Shown piece by piece: positions 9,236 to 17,009 of a stretch of DNA of 64,000 nt. Below the pieces are notes generated by a model, which worked only from the letters and a program-made list of their open reading frames with translations, ran no database searches and was not told the DNA's origin. Position 1 is the first letter of the stretch. Each line of letters begins with the position of its first letter. A program made the position numbers and the translations under genes. Origin of the DNA: JBPOHE01 sp052035915 (lineage in GTDB: Bacteria > Pseudomonadota > Gammaproteobacteria > Chromatiales > Chromatiaceae); the NCBI GenBank assembly GCA_052035915.1, contig JBPOHE010000014.1, forward strand, positions 1 through 64,000, given 5' to 3'.

Positions 9236-10849
9236 CTAAAGCGGTACCACGCCGGCGTAGGACACGCCGGTCAGATAGGCGGCGTCCCGCTTCCAGGTCG
9301 TGAGATCGTCGAGGCAGAAGCCCGCCAAACGGTCATGTCCGCAGGCCCGCGCCAAGACGCACATAAGCGCCACGCTTGCTTCAAGGTAATTGGTGAGGCG
9401 ACGGGCGGCGGTGGGAACATCGAGCCTGGTCCGCAGGTGCTCTTTCTGGGTAGCGATGCCCACCGGGCAGTTGTTGGTGTGACAGGCCCGCATCCCCAGG
9501 CAGCCGATGGCCTGTAGGGCGCTGTTGGCCAGCGCCACGCCGTCCGCGCCCAGGGCCAGGGCCTTGACGAAGTCCGCCTCGGTGCGCAAGCCGCCGGTGA
9601 TGATGAGGGTCAGATCGCGTCGGCCGCGGCTGTCCAGGTGTCGGCGCGCCCGTGCCAGGGCGGCCATGGTGGGCACCGAGATATGCTCTTTGAACAGGAT
9701 GGGGGCCGCGCCCGTGGCGCCGCCGCGACCATCCAAAATGATGTACTCGGCTCCCGCCGAAAGGGCGAAGTCGAGGTCCAGCTCGATATGCTGGGCCGAG
9801 AGCTTGAAACCGATAGGGATGCCGCCAGTGATCTCGCGGACCTCGTCGGCGACACGCCGGAAGTCGGCGGCGGTGAACAGATCAGGAAATCGCGGCGGGC
9901 TGATGGCCGCTTGTCCTGGGCTCAAGCCGCGTACGGCGGCGATCTTCTCGCTCACCTTGACGCCGGGCAGGTGGCCGCCGGTGCCGGTCTTGGCTCCTTG
10001 TCCACCTTTGAAGTGGAAGGCCTGAGCCCGCTGGGCCTTGTCCAGGCTCCAGCCGAACCTGGCGCTGGCGAGCTGGTAGAAGTAGCGGCTATTCGCCGCC
10101 TGCTCCTCGGGCAGCATGCCGCCCTCGCCGGAACAGATCCCCGTGCCGGCCCCTTCGGCCCCGAGCGCCAGCGCCACCTTGGCCTCCTCGGACAGTGAGC
10201 CATAGCTCATATCGCTGACGATGAGTGGAATCTTCAGCCGCAAGGGTCGTTTGGCGTTCGGGCCGATCACCAGTTCGGTATCGACCGGCTCGGTTTCAAG
10301 TAAGGGCAGCCGCGCCAGTTGGCCGGTGAGGATCTGTAGGTCGTCCCAGTTCGGCAGACTGTGTCGCGGCACCCCCATCGCCGAGACCGGGCCATGGTGG
10401 CCGACACGTTTCAAACCATGGGCGGCAAGTTCGCGGATGTGGCGCACATAGGGCTCGTCCGGCGTGCCGTGAGTGTCCGCGAACGCCCCCTGGTAGGAGT
10501 CGCGGTCATAGGGTTGGGGGTGGGCCGCCGCCCAGGCATGGATCTCGTCCTCGTCCACCAGGACCTGGTCGTTTTCCACCCAGGCATTGAAACGGGGCAA
10601 CGCCTCCTCGTTGTTGTAGGCGCTGACGCCGGTCTCGACGCGGTAATCCCAGTGGTGCAGGCCGCAGACCAAGTCCTCGCCCTGCACGTAGCCGTCGGCC
10701 AGCAGGGCGCCCCGGTGCAGGCAGCGACCATAGAACACGCTGACCTTCTCACCCAGGCGGACGATGACCAGATCGACCCCGGCGACCAGGGCGGCGGTGG
10801 GAGTGCGGTCCGGCAGCTCGGACCAACAGGCGACAGATACCTTTTTCAT
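9236..10849 (-). CDS. Rieske-type ferredoxin domain fused to a glutamate-synthase-like FMN/Fe-S barrel (537 aa)
   Basis: Residues 1-115 form a Rieske-like [2Fe-2S] domain with C43-x-H45 (CLHRGALL) and C62-x2-H65 (CGLHHWDY). From about residue 150 the protein matches the FMN-binding central barrel of glutamate synthase: RHSLPNWDDLQIL, MSYGSLSEEAKVALALGA, GTGICSGEGGM, HFKGGQGAKTGTGGHLPG, IILDGRGGATGAAP and GLRTEADFVKALALGADGV. The 3Fe-4S cysteines are C450-x5-C456-x4-C461 (within CHTNNCPVGIATQ). There is no glutaminase domain, so it is not a complete GltB. It is 13 bp downstream of a cytochrome b561 gene, suggesting that electrons enter through the haem protein and Rieske centre. Its substrate is unknown; stand-alone GltB-like barrels have varied or undefined roles. 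Confidence 0.85.
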   Translation of the reverse strand: MKKVSVACWSELPDRTPTAALVAGVDLVIVRLGEKVSVFYGRCLHRGALLADGYVQGEDLVCGLHHWDYRVETGVSAYNNEEALPRFNAWVENDQVLVDEDEIHAWAAAHPQPYDRDSYQGAFADTHGTPDEPYVRHIRELAAHGLKRVGHHGPVSAMGVPRHSLPNWDDLQILTGQLARLPLLETEPVDTELVIGPNAKRPLRLKIPLIVSDMSYGSLSEEAKVALALGAEGAGTGICSGEGGMLPEEQAANSRYFYQLASARFGWSLDKAQRAQAFHFKGGQGAKTGTGGHLPGVKVSEKIAAVRGLSPGQAAISPPRFPDLFTAADFRRVADEVREITGGIPIGFKLSAQHIELDLDFALSAGAEYIILDGRGGATGAAPILFKEHISVPTMAALARARRHLDSRGRRDLTLIITGGLRTEADFVKALALGADGVALANSALQAIGCLGMRACHTNNCPVGIATQKEHLRTRLDVPTAARRLTNYLEASVALMCVLARACGHDRLAGFCLDDLTTWKRDAAYLTGVSYAGVVPL

Positions 10850-10862
10850 CCTGGAACTCTCC

Positions 10863-11483
10863 CTATTCCCCTTTGGCGCCGGGGAGCATCCGCCGCAGCA
10901 GGCCGTCGCGCAGGCCCAATTGGTGGCGGACGATATGGGTCAGGTGGGCGGCGAGCAGGGCCAGGGTGGCGAAGGCGGTCAGGACATGCAGCCCCACCAG
11001 TAAATCCCGCAGCAGTGGCATGGTCAAGGCGTTCCGCGCCGCCTTGATCTCAGCCGCATGGGAGGCGGCGCCCAAGTGCAGAAACCAAGGCCGCCCGTCC
11101 AGGTGGAACAGATCGAAGAAGGGCACATAGTGGCCTCCGACCAGTTCGATGCCGATCCCACTCAGCGCCATGACGAACATCACCATATAAAGTCCGTACT
11201 CCGCGACATGGGAGAAGCGCTTGTCCCAGGCGTCGAAGTTGGCCGGCCAGTCCGGCAGGGGACTGAGGCGGCGCCAGAGCAGGCGCAAGGCACTCAGGAT
11301 CAGAACCAGCACACCGGCGGTTTTATGGGCATTGAGGACAGTCCACGCCAGATCCGTGCCGCCTTCCTCCAGAACCCGGAAGAGCAGGATACTGCCGAAC
11401 TGAAAGCCCACCAGCGCCGCCACGGCCCAATGGAAGAACCGGGTCGCGCTGCCATAAGCGGCCGGGGTATTTTTGAGTGTCAT
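10863..11483 (-). CDS. Cytochrome b561 family protein (206 aa)
   Basis: A four-helix membrane dihaem protein of the cytochrome b561 / Ni-hydrogenase b-type superfamily. The N-terminus TRFFHWAVAALVGFQFG holds the first haem-ligand His. Helices follow around LNAHKTAGVLVLILSALRLLWR (residues about 47-68), YGLYMVMFVMALSGIGI (about 95) and LLVGLHVLTAFATLALLAAHLTHI (about 160-185), with further His residues. These proteins usually exchange electrons with the quinone pool. It is the upstream gene of a two-gene unit with the Rieske/GltB-like fusion, so it is a candidate membrane partner for that enzyme. This pairing is inference from spacing (13 bp) and shared strand. Confidence 0.85.
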   Translation of the reverse strand: MTLKNTPAAYGSATRFFHWAVAALVGFQFGSILLFRVLEEGGTDLAWTVLNAHKTAGVLVLILSALRLLWRRLSPLPDWPANFDAWDKRFSHVAEYGLYMVMFVMALSGIGIELVGGHYVPFFDLFHLDGRPWFLHLGAASHAAEIKAARNALTMPLLRDLLVGLHVLTAFATLALLAAHLTHIVRHQLGLRDGLLRRMLPGAKGE

Positions 11484-11716
11484 GGATACCTCTCTTGCTT
11501 GATGATGGTCGGATTCCTTGGTGGCATGCCGCCGCTGACTCGATCCACCAAGCGTAGACCTTGTTGTCTCTCTTTGCTGCGGGTGCTCTCGACGGTTGGC
11601 CGTGATCCTGGGTGAGACCAGAGGTCAGACCGGCTGACAGGCGGCTTCAGTCGAGGACAGTGATAACCGCAATTCGCGGCTTTCTTGGCTGCTCGATGGG
11701 AGAGGCGGAAGGGTCG

Positions 11717-12082
11717 TTAATGACCCCGCGCCGCTTTGTCGGCGCATTGGACGCAGCGTTCGGTGTAGGGCAACACCAGCAGTCGTTTCTCCGGGATCTC
11801 GACCCCGCATTCCACACAGTAACCGTAGTCTCCGGAGTCGATACGGGCGAGGGCGTGGTTGATCTGTACCAGTTCCGCCTGGGTGGCCTGTTCGAGGGCG
11901 CTGATGACGTCGTCGTTCTGACGCTGGATGGCCTGTTCGGCGAAATCGGCCGTGAGCGGGTCTTCGTTCCGTCGGGTGGGGGCATGCAGCTTGCCCAGGC
12001 GCTGATTGAGTTCCTCACGTTGGTGCAGCAGGGCATCACGAACTTGGGCGAGGGGTTTCATCGATTCCGCATCCTTCTTCAT
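11717..12082 (-). CDS. TraR/DksA-type C4 zinc-finger protein (121 aa)
   Basis: A short DksA-superfamily protein. An N-terminal helical part (residues 10-80, with EELNQRL and a long ALEQATQAELVQINHALARI helix) leads into a zinc finger with C89-x2-C92 and C110-x2-C113, separated by GVEIPEKRLLVLPYTER. The finger is typical of TraR/DksA proteins, which bind in the RNA polymerase secondary channel. It is shorter than DksA (about 150 aa) and lacks the clear D-x-x-D-x-A coiled-coil-tip motif of the second family member at 17709-18128. Its target is unknown. It is probably cotranscribed with the upstream DUF1820 gene (35-bp gap). The 233 bp downstream (11484-11716) hold nothing recognisable. Confidence 0.85.
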   Translation of the reverse strand: MKKDAESMKPLAQVRDALLHQREELNQRLGKLHAPTRRNEDPLTADFAEQAIQRQNDDVISALEQATQAELVQINHALARIDSGDYGYCVECGVEIPEKRLLVLPYTERCVQCADKAARGH

Positions 12083-12117
12083 CGGCTGGTGATTCGAATC
12101 AGGGTCGACCGGGCTGG

Positions 12118-12507
12118 TCAGACATCTTTTTTACGATCCGGCGGATAGAGAGTACCAGGGAAAGGGGTGATCTTGTTGTCTTTGTCAGAGTCGAGTATGC
12201 GACTCTGCCCCTGCTTTTCCACCTCGTCGATGCGGATGACGGCCTGTATGGGAATGAAGGTCCGGCGCACCTCCGCGAACTCGGATTTCAGCCTTTCTTC
12301 AGCCGGGTCCACCAACAGCGTGGCGGATTGATTGAAGATCAGCCCTTCCACCTCGACAAAACCGTAAAGCTCGCCCTGGCGCAGGTTTTTGGCATAGATT
12401 TCGTAGACCTTGCCCTGGTTGATGAAGGCGATGCGATACAGGTTCACGCTGGGATTTCCGCTTGAGGTTGGGACAGGGAGCCTGATATTGATTGTACGCC
12501 GAGCCAT
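12118..12507 (-). CDS. DUF1820 family protein (up to 129 aa)
   Basis: The core LYRIAFINQGKVYEIYAKNLRQGELYGFVEVEGLIF matches the DUF1820 family, small cytosolic proteins of unknown function found mainly in gammaproteobacteria. The C-terminus (RTFIPIQAVIRIDEV, then ITPFPGTLYPP) is also family-like. The ATG at 12507 gives a 20-residue N-terminal extension with a weak ribosome site. An in-frame GTG just before NLYRIAF (near 12450) would give the more usual family length. The gene is divergent from gloB with only 63 bp between starts, so the two promoters must overlap. Confidence 0.85.
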   Translation of the reverse strand: MARRTINIRLPVPTSSGNPSVNLYRIAFINQGKVYEIYAKNLRQGELYGFVEVEGLIFNQSATLLVDPAEERLKSEFAEVRRTFIPIQAVIRIDEVEKQGQSRILDSDKDNKITPFPGTLYPPDRKKDV

Positions 12508-12570
12508 TCTTTCTGGCAGTAGCCCTGGTCTGGCTCTCTCCGTTCGAAACCCCAGGAGTCATGAATCTCT

Positions 12571-13350
12571 ATGTTGGCGATAGAACCCATCCAAGCCTTT
12601 GCGGATAACTATATCTGGCTGTTGCGACAACCCGGGAACCGACGGGTGGCGGTCGTCGATCCCGGCGACGAGGAACCCGTGATCGAGCGGTTGCGGGCGG
12701 AAGATCTCAGCCTCGGCGCCATTTTGATCACTCATCCGCATGGAGATCATGTGGGGGGAATCCCTGGTCTGCTGGCGGCCTATCCAGGCATCCCGGTGTT
12801 CGGCCCGGCCCGGGAACGCATTGCCGGACGCACCCGGGCCCTCGGCGAAGGGGAACGGGTGGACCTGCCCGGGATGGATGTTTCCCTACAGGTGCTGGAT
12901 GTCCCCGGCCATACCGCCGGTCATATCGCCTATCTGGGTCATGGTGCCTTGTTCTGTGGTGATACCCTCTTTACCGCCGGTTGCGGCCGGGTGTTCAGCG
13001 GCACCCTGGCGGATCTGCATCATTCCCTTTGCCGTCTGCGGGCCTTGCCGCCGGAAACCCTGGTGTACTGTGCCCATGAGTACACACTGGAGAATCTCGG
13101 CTTCGCCCGCTGGGTGGAGCCGGAGAGCCGGGCGATCCTGGATCGACAGGCCCGGGCCCAGTCCGACCGTTCCGCCGGCATTCCGACCGTACCCTCGACC
13201 CTGGCCCTGGAGTTGGCCACCAATCCCTTTCTTCGCACCGATCAAGCGGTTGTGTGGCAGGCGGCGGAGCGACAGGCCCGGCGCCCCTTGAACCTGGAGG
13301 CCGAGGTGTTCGCGGTGATCCGCACCTGGAAGGATAAGGAATATGACTGA
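12571..13350 (+). CDS. gloB: Hydroxyacylglutathione hydrolase, glyoxalase II (259 aa)
   Basis: A metallo-beta-lactamase-fold enzyme that hydrolyses S-lactoylglutathione to D-lactate and glutathione, completing methylglyoxal detoxification. The N-terminus IEPIQAFADNYIWLLRQPGN is diagnostic. The binuclear metal site is THPHGDHVGG (H-x-H-x-D-H), with GHTAGHIAY, FCGDTLFTAGCGRVFSGT and the C-terminal YCAHEYTLENLGFA. The C-terminal substrate domain ends near NPFLRTDQ and VFAVIRTWKD, normal for the family. AGGAG at about 12554 lies 12 bp from the ATG. The gene is divergent from the DUF1820 gene. Confidence 0.96.
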   Translation: MLAIEPIQAFADNYIWLLRQPGNRRVAVVDPGDEEPVIERLRAEDLSLGAILITHPHGDHVGGIPGLLAAYPGIPVFGPARERIAGRTRALGEGERVDLPGMDVSLQVLDVPGHTAGHIAYLGHGALFCGDTLFTAGCGRVFSGTLADLHHSLCRLRALPPETLVYCAHEYTLENLGFARWVEPESRAILDRQARAQSDRSAGIPTVPSTLALELATNPFLRTDQAVVWQAAERQARRPLNLEAEVFAVIRTWKDKEYD

Positions 13351-13497
13351 AATCCACCCACATCCTGCCAGAATAAGGGTTATGAGACCCAGCGGAAGAT
13401 GCTGTGCTCCATCGCTCTGGTTGAATCGTCGCGATCGATATTCCCAAGGACGGGATGAGTTGTTTCTGTGTCGCCGTACTTGAAGAGGACAAGCAAG

Positions 13498-14460
13498 ATG
13501 AACAGACAGATTTCCTTGACCCTGGCCCTCGTCCCCCTCTTGGTGGCGGGAGGGACCCAGGCGGCCATGTCCGTCGGCGGGGGGGCACCCCGGATGGACA
13601 GCAGCGCCCCCTTGATCCAGATCTATCAGGAACCGGGAGCCGCGCCCCGTATCTCATCCACCCCGGATGGCGGATCGGCCCAGGCCGGGTGGCCGGACGC
13701 GGGCAGGATGGCTCCTCCATCCGGAACTCCATTCGCCTCCGGCCCGGGACCGGGTTCCTATTCCGCGGCTTCTTCGCTGCCACCCCCTGGCGGTGGATAT
13801 GTGGGTGCGCCGATGACGGAGTCGTCTCCAGGCCCCGCTTACGGTCCCTCGGCCTCCAGGCCGAATCCACCGGCTGACTGGATGATGTCGGGAAGTCCGG
13901 GTCAAGGGGGGGCGTTCCCGGGTTCGACCTGGATGGGTGGAGGCGCTCCGGGCGGTTACGCCGCCCCGGGTCAATCCGGGCCGGGTGGGAGCGCCTACCC
14001 GGGTTCCGGGGGCGGTCTTCCTCCTCCCGGCGGTGTCTATCCCGGGGGAACGGCCAGCCGCTTCGGTTCTCCCTGGGGGACAGGTGCCCTCCCGGGAGGA
14101 CTCCCCGCCTCAAGCGCCCCGGGAACGGAGTTTGGCGGTGCCGGAAGCGGTCCCCGTTCCTATCCCGAACTTTCGGGAAACCCGCCCTTCCCCATGGGGG
14201 CGAACGAGCCGTCCCTTATGCCGGGTCCTGACCGTGGCGGCAGCGGCGGCTATAACCCTGCCGGCTCCGGATGGGGACCAGGAGGATTGGCCGGGCCTGG
14301 TCCGGGAGGGACGCCAAGATGGGGACCCTGGTCGTCGATGATGGCCGATCCCCTGATGATGATGTTGGAACGGCATCTCGACTTCATGGATCGACTCGAC
14401 CGCATCGAGACCAAACTTCAGGAAATCCTGGAGCGGCTCCCTAAGTCACCCACGCCCTGA
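13498..14460 (+). CDS. Secreted Gly/Pro/Ser-rich low-complexity protein with C-terminal coil (320 aa)
   Basis: I do not recognise a family. The ATG at 13498 gives a clean signal peptide (MNRQISLTLALVPLLVAGGTQA, cleavage near residue 22). From about residue 25 to 265 the chain is almost wholly Gly, Pro, Ser and Ala, with scattered Tyr and Trp and frequent PGG, GAPGGY, GSGGG patches, and no Cys. The last 45 residues change character: MMADPLMMMLERHLDFMDRL then an amphipathic helix DRIETKLQEILERLPK. This looks like an extended exported polymer or linker with an oligomerising or docking tail. A longer in-frame start at 13468 would disrupt the signal peptide. It converges on the dehydrogenase gene across a strong hairpin. 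Confidence 0.7.
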   Translation: MNRQISLTLALVPLLVAGGTQAAMSVGGGAPRMDSSAPLIQIYQEPGAAPRISSTPDGGSAQAGWPDAGRMAPPSGTPFASGPGPGSYSAASSLPPPGGGYVGAPMTESSPGPAYGPSASRPNPPADWMMSGSPGQGGAFPGSTWMGGGAPGGYAAPGQSGPGGSAYPGSGGGLPPPGGVYPGGTASRFGSPWGTGALPGGLPASSAPGTEFGGAGSGPRSYPELSGNPPFPMGANEPSLMPGPDRGGSGGYNPAGSGWGPGGLAGPGPGGTPRWGPWSSMMADPLMMMLERHLDFMDRLDRIETKLQEILERLPKSPTP

Positions 14461-14470
14461 TGGCGTTCGA

Positions 14471-14492
14471 CCCCCGGGGCCGGACCCGGGGG
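14471..14492. terminator. GC-rich hairpin between convergent genes
   Basis: CCCCCGGG (14471-14478), a 6-nt loop, then CCCGGGGG (14485-14492). It sits 10 bp after the secreted-protein stop and 7 bp before the 3' end of the minus-strand dehydrogenase gene. No U-run follows on either strand, so it may act as a pause or RNA-stabilising hairpin rather than a classic terminator. Confidence 0.5.
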
Positions 14493-14498
14493 CGGGGG

Positions 14499-15428
14499 TT
14501 AACAGCCTTCGATGCTCTCTTTCCCGATCAGATCCTCGCTATCCTCAGGTAGGTTGGCGAGCCGGTTCTGCAACCAATAGATCGCCGAGGAATCCAGCTC
14601 ACCCTTTCCGGCCCCCACCAAGGCATTGAGATATTGTCCCACCAGGGCAGCGCCAGGGAGGGCGAGGCCCAGTTCGGCGGCGGTGTCCATGGCAATCCCC
14701 ATGTCCTTGCGATGAAGCCGGGCCTTGAAGCCGGGTTGGTAATCTTCCTGCAACATGCGTTGGCCGTGGGTTTCGAGCACCCGGCTGGAGGCATAACCAC
14801 CGAGCAGGGCCTCCCGCACCCGGGCCGGGTCGACGCTGGAGGCGCGTGCCAGGATCAGAGCCTCGCCGACAGCCGCCATGGTCTGGGCCACGACCACTTG
14901 GTTACAGGCCTTGGCCACCTGACCGGCCCCATGATCGCCCACATGGATGATGGATTTTCCCAACAATTCCAACAGGGGCCGCACCCGGGCGAGGGTCTCC
15001 GCCTGGCCCCCGACCATAATCGACAGCGTCCCGGCTATGGCCCCCTGTTCGCCGCCGGATACCGGGGCATCCAGCATGGCGATGTCCCGTTCGGCCAGCC
15101 TTTGAGCCAGGCGGCGGGTGGCGGAAGGGGAGATGGTGCTCATGTCGATCAGGATGGAACCCGGTCTGGCCCCCAGGATGACCCCCTGTTCGCCGAGTAC
15201 CACCGCTTCGACATCCGAGGTGGCCGACACCATGGTGAAGACGATGTCCGCCTGCCCGGCGACCTCTTGCGGCGAGGCGCAACCCTGGGCACCGGCCTGG
15301 ATCAGCGGATCCATACTCGTGGCGCGGCGCCCATAGACCCACAGGGGGTAACCGGCCCTGAGCAGATTGAGGGCCATGGGGCGACCCATGATGCCGAGTC
15401 CGATGAAGCCTAGCTTGGTTTCTTGCAT
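14499..15428 (-). CDS. NAD-dependent beta-hydroxyacid dehydrogenase, tartronate-semialdehyde-reductase type (309 aa)
   Basis: The start is placed at the ATG at 15428 (MQETKLGFIGLGIMGRPMALN), because the dinucleotide motif GLGIMG then falls at the usual position near residue 10. Further family marks are ADIVFTMVSATSDVEAVVLG, ILIDMSTISPSATRRLAQ, the substrate motif DAPVSGGEQGAIAGTLSIMVGG and the catalytic-lysine motif GDHGAGQVAKACNQVVVAQTM, then KARLHRKDMGIAMDTA. This fits 2-hydroxy-3-oxopropionate reductase (GarR/GlxR) or 3-hydroxyisobutyrate dehydrogenase. Sequence alone does not fix the substrate. No glyoxylate-carboligase neighbours are visible. Confidence 0.88.
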   Translation of the reverse strand: MQETKLGFIGLGIMGRPMALNLLRAGYPLWVYGRRATSMDPLIQAGAQGCASPQEVAGQADIVFTMVSATSDVEAVVLGEQGVILGARPGSILIDMSTISPSATRRLAQRLAERDIAMLDAPVSGGEQGAIAGTLSIMVGGQAETLARVRPLLELLGKSIIHVGDHGAGQVAKACNQVVVAQTMAAVGEALILARASSVDPARVREALLGGYASSRVLETHGQRMLQEDYQPGFKARLHRKDMGIAMDTAAELGLALPGAALVGQYLNALVGAGKGELDSSAIYWLQNRLANLPEDSEDLIGKESIEGC

Positions 15429-15923
15429 GATTGTTGCTCGCTCTGAAAAGACAAAGACCAAAAAAACAGCCGGGCCCAGGCATCCGCTCTTCATTGCCCG
15501 CTGGGAAGGCTTCGTATCATCGCAGACCAGGTGATCAGTCGGAACATCCGCCTCTTGCACCCTTGGTGATACAGGCTCGGCCACCATCCAGGCGCCCGGT
15601 CCGCCGTGGCCCGAAATAAAGGGGAGAACCAGCTTCAGGCGTCCTTGCCTGTTGAAATTCTGGCAGGCCGTGTTATTTCTGTGTTACTAGCGGATTCGTT
15701 CGGGGGCCAGACGAGGAACAACCGAAAGCCCAGGGAGTGGACGCTTGCCTCCCTGTCATGCAGCCGGCCCCGCCGGGAAACCCGGAAGCGTCCCTCAGGT
15801 TGATCAGGAGCCTGTGTCTTTTCTGGAAGAAGAACGCGGCTCCTTATCGGGTCCCTGCGATCATGGATGTGTCACGGAAAAAAAGTAATAACCGCCAGAA
15901 TACCCTCAAGGTTGGAAAAAAAG
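15429..15923. other. 495-bp intergenic region without recognisable gene
   Basis: This lies between the divergent dehydrogenase and CZB genes. It must hold both promoters. I saw no RNA gene or repeat copy in it. The stretch 15735-15800 contains GC-rich inverted segments (GGACGCTT near 15738, AAGCGTCC near 15787, about 40 bp apart) that could pair, with no match to a known riboswitch. Confidence 0.4.
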
Positions 15924-16361
15924 ATGAATAAAACCGAAGCACTGAACGCGATTCGCCGCGCCAAATCCGCCCACATCAAATGGCGCAGTTTCGCCCAGGC
16001 CTTGATAGCCGGCGTCCCGGTCACCGATGACAAGGTTCCCAAACGCCATACCGACTGCGATTTCGGCAAATGGTATTACGGGGATGGGAATAGCAGCCTC
16101 GGCGATCTGGACAGCTTTCGCGCCATCGAATCCCCGCATGAGATGTTGCATGCGATCTATGCCCGCATCTATTCCATCTACAGCGGCGAGGGGGAGACCT
16201 GGCTGCAACGCTTCCTTTCCACCAAGGCCAAACTCGAACAACGTCGGCAGGACAATGCCAAAAAACTGATGGAAGAGTTGATCGATGTGTCCGAGAGTTT
16301 GCTCAAAAGCATCGAGATCCTCGAACAAGAGGTCCATGAGTCCAAGACCATCCCGGACTAA
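15924..16361 (+). CDS. CZB-domain zinc-binding sensor protein (145 aa)
   Basis: A stand-alone chemoreceptor zinc-binding (CZB) domain. The signature is AHIKWRSF (His ligand), then HTDCDFGKWYYGDG (the conserved C-x-F-G-x-W) and ESPHEMLHAIYARI (two more His ligands). A long helix from about 90 to 140 (KLEQRRQDNAKKLMEELIDV) ends the protein. In other proteins CZB domains sense zinc or hypochlorous acid and regulate chemoreceptors or diguanylate cyclases. Here there is no fused output domain, so it may act in trans, possibly on the cyclic-di-GMP proteins in this window (inference). The ATG at 15924 was chosen over an in-frame ATG at 15867, as it starts directly before the domain. Confidence 0.85.
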   Translation: MNKTEALNAIRRAKSAHIKWRSFAQALIAGVPVTDDKVPKRHTDCDFGKWYYGDGNSSLGDLDSFRAIESPHEMLHAIYARIYSIYSGEGETWLQRFLSTKAKLEQRRQDNAKKLMEELIDVSESLLKSIEILEQEVHESKTIPD

Positions 16362-16644
16362 CGGCCATCCATCTTCCATAAGCCGCTCAGGCTGCCCGCC
16401 GAGATCAGGTCGGACCTGAACATAAACCGGCGCGGCGGCCTCTTCGTCCCCCAGCCCAAACACCAGCCAGGGGAAAACGAAGGGATGTCATACCAGTTCC
16501 TTTGCTTTTCCCCGCATCGGTGGCGGGGGGTTGGCGCCCTCATCCGTTCTGTCATTGGGAACCCGACGCTGGGTTCAGAAAGACCATGCCCTCGACCGCG
16601 AGAGACAGGGGAGCCATCTCGGCTGGCCCCTACCTCTGTAGGCG

Positions 16645-16765
16645 CTCCGGGCACGGGCGCTTTGAACCGGTTTCGTGTTCTCCAATGGAGAACAAATCAG
16701 GCCTGAAATTTGGTATTGTTCTCTTGATAAGAACAAAAATGGAGCATTTTCCGTCGATGCCCGGA
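16645..16765. repeat. Palindromic intergenic element, copy 3
   Basis: Left arm CTCCGGGCACGGGC at 16645, right arm GTCGATGCCCGGA ending 16765. Dyads are 16677-16693 (GTTCTCCAATGGAGAAC, perfect) and 16718-16734 (GTTCTCTTGATAAGAAC), 41 bp apart. It lies in the 648-bp gap 16362-17009, otherwise without a recognisable gene. Upstream, 16513-16537 shares a motif of about 24 bp (CATCGGTGGC, then GTTGGCGCC) with 59950-59971 beside copy 7. Confidence 0.78.
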
Positions 16766-17009
16766 GCCTCTGAGCGCTCTGACCTTTCCCTGTTAGGTCC
16801 TGCTCTTCGCGGTGAATTCAAGGACGGTGCCCGCGCTCCTCCGCTTGGACGCATCGAATGTATTCAGAAAGGGGATAACCTTTTGAAAGTCAGCTTGATC
16901 TGGAGCAATCCGCGAAGGTTTTCCCCCTGTCCTTTCCAGTAATCACAGACTAAATTCAAGGTAGAAAATGCTTTCGCCAGTCGAGTTAAGGCCTCGAAGG
17001 AGTAGGTAA

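Noticed and set aside
15735..15800. Possible cyclic-di-GMP riboswitch upstream of the CZB gene
   Set aside because: Inverted GC-rich segments are present, but the conserved GEMM core sequences are not.
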